The notes under the pieces were generated by a model that was not told where the DNA came from, searched no databases, and saw nothing but the letters and a program-made list of their open reading frames with translations. From Peptococcaceae bacterium (GTDB taxonomy: Bacteria > Bacillota > Desulfitobacteriia > Desulfitobacteriales > Syntrophobotulaceae): DNA of 64,000 nucleotides. The DNA lies in contig WRHI01000002.1 of NCBI GenBank assembly GCA_009783315.1, positions 1 through 64,000 of the forward strand, written 5' to 3'. Numbering within the stretch: position 1 is the stretch's first letter; each line of letters opens with the position of its first letter. The position numbers and the translations under genes are program-made. Shown one piece after another: positions 7,578 through 15,800 of the stretch.

Positions 7578-8885
7578 TCAATGGCACGAACACTCCACAC
7601 TACCCTCCACACACGCCAGCGCACTCTCAAGCGTGTCCCGGGATTTTGCCGCTGCCGGTGAAGGGTACAGCGCCAACAACGGTTCTCCCTCCTCAACCAA
7701 GTCGCCGCATTTCTTAGAGAGCCGGATCCCCGCGTCCGGATCAATACCATTGTCGCAACCCTGCCCCGGCTCAAACCGGTCGGAACGTCCCGCTCCGAGC
7801 AGCATAGCCGCTTGCCCGATACCACGAGCATCCACGCGCAATACTTTGCCCCGGCTTCGGCTTCTGAAATAAATTGGCTCCCCGCGCTGCCCTTCTTGCA
7901 CCCGTTGCCAAAAGGCCTCCAAAGACCCCCCTTGAGCAGCCACAAATTCCTGGAATTTCACCCAGGCCGGACTTGGGGAACCACTCAAAGCCTGTTCCGC
8001 CAAAACTCTCGCTGCCGACTCATCAGCCGCCCGGCCACCCACAAGAAGCATCCTGACAGCCAGTTCCAAGCAAATATTGCGCAGATCCCGCGGCCCCCCG
8101 CCCCGCAGAACCTCAATCGCCTCCACGACTTCAAGGCTGTTGCCGATGGCATACCCAAGGGGCTCCTCCATAGGACTGATCAGCGCCTGAGTCAACCGGC
8201 CCAGACTTTCCCCAATAGCCACCATAATATCAGCCAACAGTTGGGCCTCATGCCGGGTTTTCATGAAAGCACCGGTGCCATATTTAACGTCAAGCACAAT
8301 CCCCTGAGCGCCGGCAGCGATTTTTTTGCTCATAACAGAAGAAGCAATCAGCGGCACGGCATCAATACAGGCAACAGTGCCACGCAAAGCGTAAAGTTTT
8401 TTATCGGCGGGCACCAAGGAGGCGCTCTGGGCAACAATCGCCACCCCGGTATCCTCCACTTGCCGGCGCATCTCCTCTTCAGACAAATCCACGCGAAAGC
8501 CCGGAATAGACAACAATTTATCAACAGTGCCCCCGGTATGCCCAAGACCCCGCCCCGACATTTTGGCCACCGGCACGCCGCAGGCAGCCACCAGCGGCGC
8601 CACCACCAGCGTCGTCTTATCCCCAACGCCGCCGGTGCTATGCTTATCAACGACAACTCTATCCCCCAAACACCACTCCAACATATGACCGCTTCGCGCC
8701 ATCGCCATAGTCAGCGCAACCGTTTCCTCCGCGTCCATACCCCGGAAAAAAACCGCCATAGCCCAGGCCGCCATCTGACAATCAGGTATTCTTCCTGCCG
8801 TATAACCCTCAATGATATAGGCGATCTCCGCCGCGCACAGTTTTCCGCCGTCCCGTTTCCTTTCGATAAGATCAAACATACGCAC
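7578..8885 (-). CDS. Pyrimidine-nucleoside (thymidine) phosphorylase
   Basis: A 435-residue enzyme for phosphorolysis of thymidine, uridine or deoxyuridine to base and (deoxy)ribose 1-phosphate in nucleoside salvage. The family signature MSGRGLGHTGGTVDKL and the phosphate-binding KHSTGGVGDK are intact. The C-terminal lipoyl-like domain is present, but the stretch GQRGEPIYFRSRSRGKV departs from typical sequences. Whether it is thymidine-specific (deoA) or broad (pdp) cannot be decided. I choose the GTG at 8885 (MRMFDLIERKRDGG), which fits the usual N-terminus and has GGGGGTG six bases upstream. It is upstream of ung on the same strand, about 140 bp away. Confidence 0.93.
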   Translation of the reverse strand: MRMFDLIERKRDGGKLCAAEIAYIIEGYTAGRIPDCQMAAWAMAVFFRGMDAEETVALTMAMARSGHMLEWCLGDRVVVDKHSTGGVGDKTTLVVAPLVAACGVPVAKMSGRGLGHTGGTVDKLLSIPGFRVDLSEEEMRRQVEDTGVAIVAQSASLVPADKKLYALRGTVACIDAVPLIASSVMSKKIAAGAQGIVLDVKYGTGAFMKTRHEAQLLADIMVAIGESLGRLTQALISPMEEPLGYAIGNSLEVVEAIEVLRGGGPRDLRNICLELAVRMLLVGGRAADESAARVLAEQALSGSPSPAWVKFQEFVAAQGGSLEAFWQRVQEGQRGEPIYFRSRSRGKVLRVDARGIGQAAMLLGAGRSDRFEPGQGCDNGIDPDAGIRLSKKCGDLVEEGEPLLALYPSPAAAKSRDTLESALACVEGSVECSCH

Positions 8886-9009
8886 AAGCAACACCCCCAT
8901 AGACACAAAATAAATTCATTCTCAAAATAATAACAACCTGGAGGCTACCCTGCCAAGCGCTCTCATTAAGACCCAGCCCTCTCTCCCCGCACCTCAAAGG
9001 GGGCGCACA

Positions 9010-9038
9010 TTGATCTCTCCGGTGATATCATGTAGAAT
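9010..9038 (+). promoter_or_regulatory. Promoter of the site-2 protease gene
   Basis: TTGATC (9010-9015), a 17-bp spacer, and TAGAAT (9033-9038) lie on the plus strand about 75 bases before the start codon. A heptanucleotide array lies between this promoter and the ribosome-binding site. Confidence 0.5.
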
Positions 9039-9058
9039 AGAATAAGGTGCTAACTAAT

Positions 9059-9096
9059 ACATTGTCCATTGTCCATTGTCCATTGTCCATTGTCAA
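9059..9096. repeat. Heptanucleotide array (ATTGTCC) upstream of site-2 protease
   Basis: Five tandem copies of a 7-bp unit, ATTGTCC / CCATTGT, the complement of the GACAATG arrays found after stop codons elsewhere. Here it lies in the 5' untranslated region, directly before the AAGGGGGG ribosome-binding site, in the reverse orientation relative to the downstream gene. Confidence 0.85.
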
Positions 9097-9113
9097 AAGG
9101 GGGGTTTTTGATT

Positions 9114-9770
9114 ATGCTTTCTATCCTGCTGAGCGGCGACTTTGCCAACGCGGGACTGTTTCTTATGGCCAGCGCGTTCATTGTCCTTGTCGCCCTTCCT
9201 ATCCACGAGCTGTCCCACGCGCTGATCGCTTACAAACTGGGGGATCCGACCGCCAAAAGCCAGCGGCGCTTAACGCTTAACCCCCTTTCCCATCTGGATC
9301 CTGTCGGCTCCCTTCTCATTTTGTTGTTTGGTTTTGGTTGGGCCAAGCCCGTGCCTATCAACATGAACAATTTTCGCAATCCCAAACGTGATATGGCCAT
9401 TTCCGCCCTGGCCGGACCTGCCTCAAACGTGATCGTCTCGTTCATTGTGTTGTCGATCTTTGTCCTAACCGCCAAACTGGGTCTTGTCAACATCAACGCA
9501 GTGAGCACTTTTTTCTTCTTCGCGATCATGATCAATCTTTGGCTAGCCGCCTTCAACCTGATTCCTTTGCCGCCGCTAGACGGCTCCCATGTCCTCAAAG
9601 CCTTCCTGTCAACACGAACCTATTACAAGATTTCAAAATATGAACAATACTCCTTCCTCATCGTCATTCTTCTTCTGGTTACTGGGATTCTGAGCAAGCC
9701 AATAGGGTTTATCAGCGACGGTCTCTACAATCTCATCGCTTTACCATATCAATTGCTTGGCATCCTTTAA
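9114..9770 (+). CDS. Site-2 protease family (M50) membrane metalloprotease
   Basis: A 218-residue integral membrane protein with the zinc motif HELSH near residue 35 in an early membrane span and the second motif LPPLDGSHV near residue 160. These are the two conserved blocks of the small M50 peptidases (YwhC-like), which cut proteins inside the membrane. About five membrane segments are visible. I start at ATG 9114 (MLSILLSG) because AAGGGGGG is upstream; the track start at 9069 translates the repeat array. It probably stands alone: a promoter precedes it and a repeat element follows the stop. Substrate unknown. Confidence 0.9.
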   Translation: MLSILLSGDFANAGLFLMASAFIVLVALPIHELSHALIAYKLGDPTAKSQRRLTLNPLSHLDPVGSLLILLFGFGWAKPVPINMNNFRNPKRDMAISALAGPASNVIVSFIVLSIFVLTAKLGLVNINAVSTFFFFAIMINLWLAAFNLIPLPPLDGSHVLKAFLSTRTYYKISKYEQYSFLIVILLLVTGILSKPIGFISDGLYNLIALPYQLLGIL

Positions 9771-9830
9771 GACAATGGACAATGGTCAGGGCTGATATCC
9801 TTAGGCCCGTGGGCAAATTGACAATTAAAG
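9771..9830 (+). repeat. Heptanucleotide array plus hairpin element, copy 2
   Basis: Starts at the base after the TAA of the site-2 protease gene: GACAATGGACAATGG, then TCAGGGCTGATATCCTTAGGCCCGTGGGC and AAATTGACAATTAAAG. It is the same composite as at 6631-6696, in the same (sense) orientation, with base differences in the stem. Confidence 0.85.
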
Positions 9831-9836
9831 AAATGG

Positions 9837-10706
9837 TTAGTCTCCGGCGATATGGTCGAGCTCCAACCCATATTTGTACAACCCGTAGAAATGGTGGGTC
9901 GGCCCGTGCCCCTTGCCGATAGGCAGCGCATACCGAATCGCTGTCGTAACGTACGCCTTTGCCCTGCTTACAGCTTCGCCCAGATTGAACCCCAACGCCA
10001 GGTTGGCGGCAATCGCCGATGAAAAAGTGCATCCCGTACCATGAGTGTTTTTGGTGTCAATCCGCTCGGCGCTGTATCTGGTAAACTCTTTGCCGTCAAA
10101 AAGAATATCCAGCGCTTCACCGCTGTGACCACTGTCGTCAGCCTGATCGTCGTTTCCACTCCGGCCTCCCTTGACAGCATGACCGCCTTTAATGAGAACA
10201 TTCTGGCAGCCCATTTGGTGAATAATCACTGCGGCTTTCTCCATAGCTACGGCGTTGGCAATCGTCATGCCCGCGATTTTCTCCGCTTCAGGTATGTTCG
10301 GGGTAATCAGATCGCCCAAGGGGATCACCGTCTTGATCAGCGTATCTATGGAAGCGGGATCCATGAGGGGGCATCCGTTTTTGGCATACATAACCGGATC
10401 AATGACAACATTGGCCGGGGCGTACTGCCGGAGCTTACCGGCGACCGCCTCCATAGCCGCCCCTTGGGACAGCATGCCGATCTTCACAGCATCCACTTCA
10501 ATATCCTCGAAAACAGCGTCAATTTGCTTCTCAATCATGGTCGGCGCGACATCCTGGATGTCGATAACACGGCTGGTGTTCTCCGCCACCACGGACACAA
10601 TCGCGCTCATACCAAAAACCCCGTGGGCCGAAAAAGTTTTCAAATCCGCCTGAATCCCGGCGCCGCCGCTGCAATCGGAACCTGCTATGCTGAGTACTTT
10701 TTTCAT
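9837..10706 (-). CDS. thiD: Hydroxymethylpyrimidine/phosphomethylpyrimidine kinase (ThiD family)
   Basis: A 289-residue ribokinase-fold kinase of the PfkB class. It phosphorylates HMP and HMP-P in thiamine synthesis; some relatives are pyridoxal kinases. Motifs: N-terminal SIAGSDCSGGAGIQADLK, DPVM, TPNIPEA and the catalytic anion-hole motif THGTGCTFSSAIAANLA. An Asp/Gly/Ser-rich insertion of roughly 18 residues (about 190-208) lies after the IKGGH loop and is not typical. The start ATG 10706 is preferred over TTG 10712. It has its own promoter at 10753-10781, and no other thiamine genes are nearby. Confidence 0.92.
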   Translation of the reverse strand: MKKVLSIAGSDCSGGAGIQADLKTFSAHGVFGMSAIVSVVAENTSRVIDIQDVAPTMIEKQIDAVFEDIEVDAVKIGMLSQGAAMEAVAGKLRQYAPANVVIDPVMYAKNGCPLMDPASIDTLIKTVIPLGDLITPNIPEAEKIAGMTIANAVAMEKAAVIIHQMGCQNVLIKGGHAVKGGRSGNDDQADDSGHSGEALDILFDGKEFTRYSAERIDTKNTHGTGCTFSSAIAANLALGFNLGEAVSRAKAYVTTAIRYALPIGKGHGPTHHFYGLYKYGLELDHIAGD

Positions 10707-10752
10707 GTTCAAATAGTCCCTTTCAAACTTTTACTACATAATACATGTGTGA

Positions 10753-10781
10753 ATCTTACCAGAATAGCCTTCTCATTGCAA
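10753..10781 (-). promoter_or_regulatory. Promoter of thiD
   Basis: On the minus strand TTGCAA (10776-10781), a 17-bp spacer and TAAGAT (10753-10758). The leader is only about 45 bases, too short for a TPP riboswitch. Confidence 0.55.
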
Positions 10782-10807
10782 CGAATCCAGACAAGGTGAC
10801 AAGAGAA

Positions 10808-10846
10808 AATACCGCTCAGCGAAGAATAATTATCGTGAGCGGTATT
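10808..10846 (-). terminator. Inverted repeat at the end of the RHS remnant
   Basis: AATACCGCTCA and TGAGCGGTATT form a perfect 11-bp stem with a 17-base loop; on the minus strand it is followed by TTCTCTTG. It is a plausible terminator for transcripts coming from the Rpn gene or the RHS remnant. Confidence 0.5.
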
Positions 10847-11007
10847 GACAGCCATTCCTGGATCCATTGGCCGCTTTCGGGGTCGGTCAGGCTGATGAGC
10901 TTATGATCTTCATTATAAGCGGCCTTAACGGCGCTAACGTCGGGCAGCACGGTGCTTGCTGAGCAGGTTGCCGTAGGCGTCGTAAGTGAGGGCTGTAAGT
11001 CCGAAAG
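10816..11007 (-). pseudogene. Remnant of an RHS/YD-repeat protein
   Basis: On the minus strand one frame reads GLTALTYDAYGNLLSKH and then meets a stop. A neighbouring frame continues LPDVSAVKAAYNEDHKLISLTDPESGQWIQEWLSIPL and ends at TGA 10816-10818. LTYDAYGNLLS is the consensus of a YD (RHS) repeat. The two parts are joined by a frameshift near 10950 and there is no start codon, so this is a decayed 3' fragment of an RHS gene. It is not in the ORF track. The intact RHS gene is 40 kb away at 50679-56135. Confidence 0.75.
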
Positions 11008-11016
11008 GAACGCGTC

Positions 11017-12093
11017 TCATTCCGTGCCAATTGTCAGGATTTCATCACAGGTCAGCCCTGTATCCTCCACGATTTCACTAATGGGTCTATTGCGTTTCAG
11101 CATATTTTTGGCGATGGCCCGTGCTCCTTCCATTCTGCCTTCCATTCTGCCTTCCATTCTGCCTTCCATTCTGCCTTCCATTCTGCCTTCTTCCCGTTCT
11201 TCAAGCAGCACCTGCTCACTCAGTTTTAACATAAACCTCTCACTCCCTTCGATTTTCAGAAGAATCTCATCATCCAGTATCGCCCCCATATATTCCTTGA
11301 CCAGTCGTTGTGAAAAGGCTGTATCATAATTGTTGACAAACGCGCAGAGATCTTTGTGTGTTGTGATTGACAAAAAGGCCTTTACTATGACAAGATTCTC
11401 CGGCAGCCCCTCTTTGTCCGATATCCTGTTCAAATTGACTTCGTAAAGGGTCATGAGATCCGAATAGACTTCCTTTGTGTTTACATCTGTAAACTGTATT
11501 TTGCTTACAGGTGGTACTTGGGGAGTGGTGTTGTTTTCGAATATAAATGTGATTGAAACTTGTTTGAGCTTCTCATACCGGCAATCTTGTACTTCCTGAC
11601 CGGCAAGTTCTTTGGATCCGTAATAGATATTCCTGTTTCGGTTGCGTGTTTTCAAGTAATGTCTTTGCATATCCAGAGTGTAAACCCGCGCTGTTTCATC
11701 TTTTAAATAGACATCAACCCGTATGCTGCTTTCGATGGCTTTCAGGATATCGTTCCTGTGCTCTGCCAGTGGGTCTGTTATTGTGATATCTTCACCGACA
11801 ACAGCACGAATGAGTGTTTCCGACAACTCTTTGTGATAAAACATGATGGAGAAGATGCGGTCGTTGGCGGGAAGGTAGGCTGTGTTAACAGTAATTTCAC
11901 CGGCTATGACCGCTGATTTCAATCTGGTGTACAGAAGCTGTTCTTTGTCAGCAACAGATTGAAATATTCCCTTTAATCTGGGGCTGTATTCGTGATAGTT
12001 GCCCAAATCGGGGGGCTCTCTGTCTCTGTCTCTGTCTCTGTCTCTGTCTCTGTCTCTGTCTCTGTCTCTGTCTCTGTCTCTGTTGTTGTTCAA
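11017..12093 (-). CDS. Rpn family / PD-(D/E)XK nuclease 'putative transposase'
   Basis: A 358-residue protein. Residues about 4-25 are an Arg-Asp dipeptide run. The nuclease core (about 60-260) includes RVDVYLKDETARVYTLDMQ, the Asp ... (D/E)xQ pattern of PD-(D/E)XK enzymes in this family. A charged region of EGRM repeats (about 303-325) is followed by a helix-turn-helix-like tail (RPISEIVEDTGLTCDEI). Relatives promote RecA-independent recombination or are labelled putative transposases; a host function here is not known. The start is TTG 12093 with GAGGAG upstream. It shares its architecture with the truncated gene at the left edge. The RHS remnant lies just downstream. Confidence 0.87.
   Translation of the reverse strand: MNNNRDRDRDRDRDRDRDRDRDRDREPPDLGNYHEYSPRLKGIFQSVADKEQLLYTRLKSAVIAGEITVNTAYLPANDRIFSIMFYHKELSETLIRAVVGEDITITDPLAEHRNDILKAIESSIRVDVYLKDETARVYTLDMQRHYLKTRNRNRNIYYGSKELAGQEVQDCRYEKLKQVSITFIFENNTTPQVPPVSKIQFTDVNTKEVYSDLMTLYEVNLNRISDKEGLPENLVIVKAFLSITTHKDLCAFVNNYDTAFSQRLVKEYMGAILDDEILLKIEGSERFMLKLSEQVLLEEREEGRMEGRMEGRMEGRMEGRMEGARAIAKNMLKRNRPISEIVEDTGLTCDEILTIGTE
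11128..11191 (-). repeat. 12-bp in-frame tandem repeat (EGRM)
   Basis: About five copies of cattctgccttc (plus strand) encode MEGR units just before the C-terminal tail of the Rpn-type protein. It occupies the same place as the KLEG repeat in the gene at the left edge, though the base sequence is different. Confidence 0.88.
12017..12081 (-). repeat. Hexanucleotide microsatellite (Arg-Asp run)
   Basis: About eleven tandem copies of tctctg (plus strand) encode RDRDRD at the extreme N-terminus of the Rpn-type protein, three codons after the start. Copy changes keep the frame but would change the distance from the start codon to the fold. Confidence 0.92.
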
Positions 12094-12152
12094 TCTGTTC
12101 TCCTCTGCATGGCACCTTGTCCGAAATCTCTTCTAATCGATAGCTTAACAGT

Positions 12153-12181
12153 ATGATATCATATCTTTCGCCTTGCATCAA
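12153..12181 (-). promoter_or_regulatory. Promoter of the Rpn-type gene
   Basis: TTGATG (12176-12181), a 17-bp spacer and TATCAT (12153-12158) on the minus strand, about 60 bases upstream of the TTG start. The -10 lies in the palindrome ATGATATCAT. Confidence 0.5.
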
Positions 12182-12460
12182 TGAAAAAGGTCACTGAGCA
12201 GCGAGCCCTCAATGTCCCTCAATGTCCTCAATATTCTCAGACAATATTTATTTACACTACCGCGAGATTGACTGCGAAAAAAAGAGGTTTTGCAGGGAAC
12301 TTTTGATCTTGTCTGGTCCTATATTCTATATTCTGGATTACGAAAACTCAATTAATCCATATCCTGAACGCAGAAACTATTTTACAGTGTCAGAGCTGAA
12401 GCACGATTCATGCTTCAGCTCTCTTACAGTGTCTTGCTGCTTGACAGACTTTACATCAAA
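12182..12460. other. Intergenic region with hairpin flanked by direct repeats
   Basis: No supported gene; the two short plus-strand ORFs here have no ribosome-binding site or family character. At 12392-12422 AGAGCTGAAGCA and TGCTTCAGCTCT form a perfect 12-bp stem with a 7-base loop. The stem is flanked on both sides by the direct repeat TTACAGTGTC. It follows the stop of the large hydrolase gene on the minus strand and could end its transcription, although there is no T-tract. Confidence 0.6.
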
Positions 12461-12880
12461 TTATTCGTAATGAACAGGTATAAGAATCCGGAAATGAGGA
12501 ACAACAGCTTCCATATCGCCCAGGCTTACCGTTGGTTGGGGGGCTGTGGTCACATTGAAGCCGCGGTATTCATAATCCCCCCACCATTCTTCCCAGCGTT
12601 CTTCATCCAAAACAATGCGTTGCTCTGAGATAAGATTGGGGAACCGTCCCGGAGCTGCCATTCCCTGATAGACCCATCCATCGGGACGATATTGGTAACC
12701 GGGATCAACCTCAATAATTGTCCCAACAGGAAGATCTTCTCGGGAATAGCGCTTGGACGCAATAAACTTCGGAGAACTTGTTTGATCCATGACGGGATGA
12801 GGAGGATCGGCCTGATATCCGCCGTTAACGGAATCCCAGTATCCTCCGTTTGTCTCCCTCCAATCAAGAGAAACATATTT
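12461..12880 (-). repeat. Segment duplicated at 15340-15760 (module B of the hydrolase)
   Basis: These roughly 400 bp, encoding module B2, are nearly identical at the DNA level to 15340-15760 encoding module B1, including long identical runs around the EQRI and PVGTIIEVDPGYQYRPDGWV codons. Modules A1 and A2 are more diverged. This points to a recent intragenic duplication or gene conversion. Confidence 0.85.
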
Positions 12881-15800
12881 CGGTACATAAATACGGAAAT
12901 GCGCTGCTGCCTCCGCTTCTCTGCCGGTCAGATCCTCCTCATTCTGGGGGCACTGGTACATATTAAATCCACGATATTGGAAATCACCCCACCAGTCTTC
13001 ATCAACCAGAACACGCTTTATTGTGGTTACCGAGGGGCGACCGGGCGCCGCCGCGCCGTTCCGGACCCATCCATCAGGACGATAGCCGTAACCCGCATCG
13101 ACCTCTATAATGCTGCCTGGAGGGAGCTCTTCTTTGCTAAAGCGTATCGTCGCAAGATAGTACTTTGAAATGTCGTTGGAATCGTCTATCGAGGGATTGT
13201 TTATATATCTGCCGTCATTGGAATTCCAGAATCCCGGGTTATCTGCATAATGCAGGTCCAGTTCATAATACATGGTGTAATCAGGTTCACCCGGAATACT
13301 GTAAACCTTCGCCACACTGGGGGTTGTCTGACCAACATTGAAATCGCCGGTAAAACTCAGATTCGCGGCATTGCCGGCGGGGGCGCCCACAGTCGTCACC
13401 GTATAAATCAGTTTCACCTGGCTCTGGGGAGCGACCGTAAACGGTTCCGTCGGTCCGCTAACGCTATAACCGGCGATATCAAAAGAGCCTGTCACTGTGC
13501 CTGTTATGGAGGTATTATTAAAGTTGTAGACCATGACTTCGACCTGGGTCAGCCTATCACGCTCAATAATATATCCCTGGATCGACTTAACATCATGGGA
13601 ACGGGATTCGACCGGGAAAGTCTGACTCAGCACGATTTTCTCAGCTTCTGAAAACGTTTTCGCTGCGGGCATTATCTTCCGCGTATGGTTTGACGCCGTA
13701 TACGCTTCCGCCGGAATACTTCCCTGAATCGTCAGATAGATGGGGCTCTTACTGAGAGCAAGGGAGAAAACGTTATCGGCGGAAGGAACGACCTCCCTGC
13801 CCCCCATGATATTCGTTTGAACCCCGCTCGCCTTCTGCAGATTCAAGTGCGCGGTATCTTGTTCCTTGGTGGTCCAGAGAACCAGTACCGTGTCGCCATC
13901 GTTTTGGAAGGCGTAGCCATAGGCGCCTTCAGGCAAATCGGCAACCTCGCCAAGATATATGGCCTTTCCCAAGACTTCTGTCATGACGGACTGCGCGACA
14001 TAAGCGGCGTAAGGGGTTATCTGACCTGTCGCCGGATTCCCCGGACTGAAGGAACTCCAATAGACATCACTGTAAGGAGAATTCTGTTCTATATATCCCG
14101 GCACGCCACCAAACCAGAAATGTTTGTCCACTCCGGTTGACAGACTCATCGCTGTAGAAGTCACCAGATATTGCGCCTGTGCTTTTTGTTTTGCATACGT
14201 GTCCAATCCAGTGGGAGAATCCGCCATGCCTCCGCCGGCCTCGGTGACCCACGCCGGCATCCCGGCATTCAGCTCGTCTCTCTTATCCATATGCGGCGTG
14301 TTTTTGTCCAGGCGGAACATATACTCTTCATTAAAATATTTGTACGCTGCTTTGCTTGCCGGAGTCTCTGCGGCAGGATTAATATTGCCCAGATGATTAT
14401 GGAAGTTATAGACATCAATATACTCCATAATACCGTTTTCAAACATGTTGTCCTGATACGGACGGATAGCAGCGCTGCTCAGTTCCCCACGGGTCACCAA
14501 ACCTCCCATGGTGACAAGAGGATCAGGCATACCGGAATCGTGAAACCCGATAGCCATGGCTTTCAGGAAGGCAGCGTACTTGTCCGCGCCTTCTCCGGGA
14601 CCGGTGAAACCAGAACCGGTGGTCTCTTGTTCATTCCAGACTTCCCACATGGATACCTGATCCCTATAGGTATACCCATATTCTTTGGCCAATTCATAAG
14701 CTTTCCGAAGGTTGATCGGTAACGTGTCTCCCGGCGCCGCCTTATTCTCTCCTTCTCCCGGCAAATATTTAAGGGTGTCTGCCGGCATATATTGGACATC
14801 CTGTAACACTTTTAGCCCTTCTCTTTCAAAGGCGCTGAGGCAACGATCGGCCCTGGCTACGTTGCCGGGAGTATCCCATATCATTCTTTGATGAACCCAG
14901 GTAACGCCGCTGAGCTGGACAGCCCGGGCAAAATCCTCAATCAGAAACGCCTTGTTCCGGCACCATGTGTTGTTTAGCAGTATTGATGTGTCTGTCGCGA
15001 AAGGCGAATCATACTCAGGGTTCGTGTATTGGGGACGTTGTTTATAAGGTGTCACCACGGCAAAATTGTCAGAGATTTTTTCATCGGGGTTATCCGATTC
15101 CCAGACTGTTACAACATAGTGGCCCGTCTCCAGAGGGTTTACATGTATCGTAATTTCCGACCGTCCCGCCCAAATGACCGCGGTTCCGGAGTCATTCTGT
15201 CTTTCAAAATAATCTGTGATTACCCAGTTGACACCGGCGTTGCGAGCCGCTGTCTCCGGAAATTTGATCACAAAATTAAAATCATCGTCAGAAGTGTAAA
15301 TATTCAGCGGTTTTGTTCCTTTGACACAGGCCGCACCGGGCGCCGGGGTGGGCACAAGAATCCGAAAATGAGGAACCACCGCTTCCATATCGTCCAGGCT
15401 TACTGTTGGATGGGGGTCTGTGGTCACATTGAAGCCGCGATATTCATAATCTCCCCACCAGTCGTCCCAGCGTTCTTCATCCAGAATAATGCGTTGCTCT
15501 GAGATAAGATTGGGGAACCGTCCCGGAGCTGCCTTTCCCTGATAAACCCAACCGTCAGGACGATATTGGTAACCGGGATCAACCTCAATAATGGTCCCAA
15601 CAGGAAGATCCTCCCGGGTATAGCGCTTGGACGCAATGAACTTCGAAGAACTTGCTTGATCCATGACGGGATGAGGAGGATCGGCCTGATATCCGCCGTT
15701 AACGGAATCCCAGTACCCCCCGTTCGTCTCCCTCCAGTCAAGAGATTTGTAAGCCGGCACATAAATACGAAAATGAGAAGCCGTCTCCGTTTCCAGACCA

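Noticed and set aside
7812-8930. 372-residue plus-strand ORF
   Set aside because: It is the antisense shadow of the nucleoside phosphorylase, rich in His/Pro/Arg and without family motifs.
9059-9113. Start of the site-2 protease at 9069
   Set aside because: That start would translate the heptanucleotide array; ATG 9114 has the ribosome-binding site and the family N-terminus.
12392-12422. Target-site duplication of an insertion (TTACAGTGTC on both sides of a hairpin)
   Set aside because: The 31-bp hairpin between the repeats is too short to be an insertion sequence and has no second copy in the window; kept only as an intergenic hairpin.
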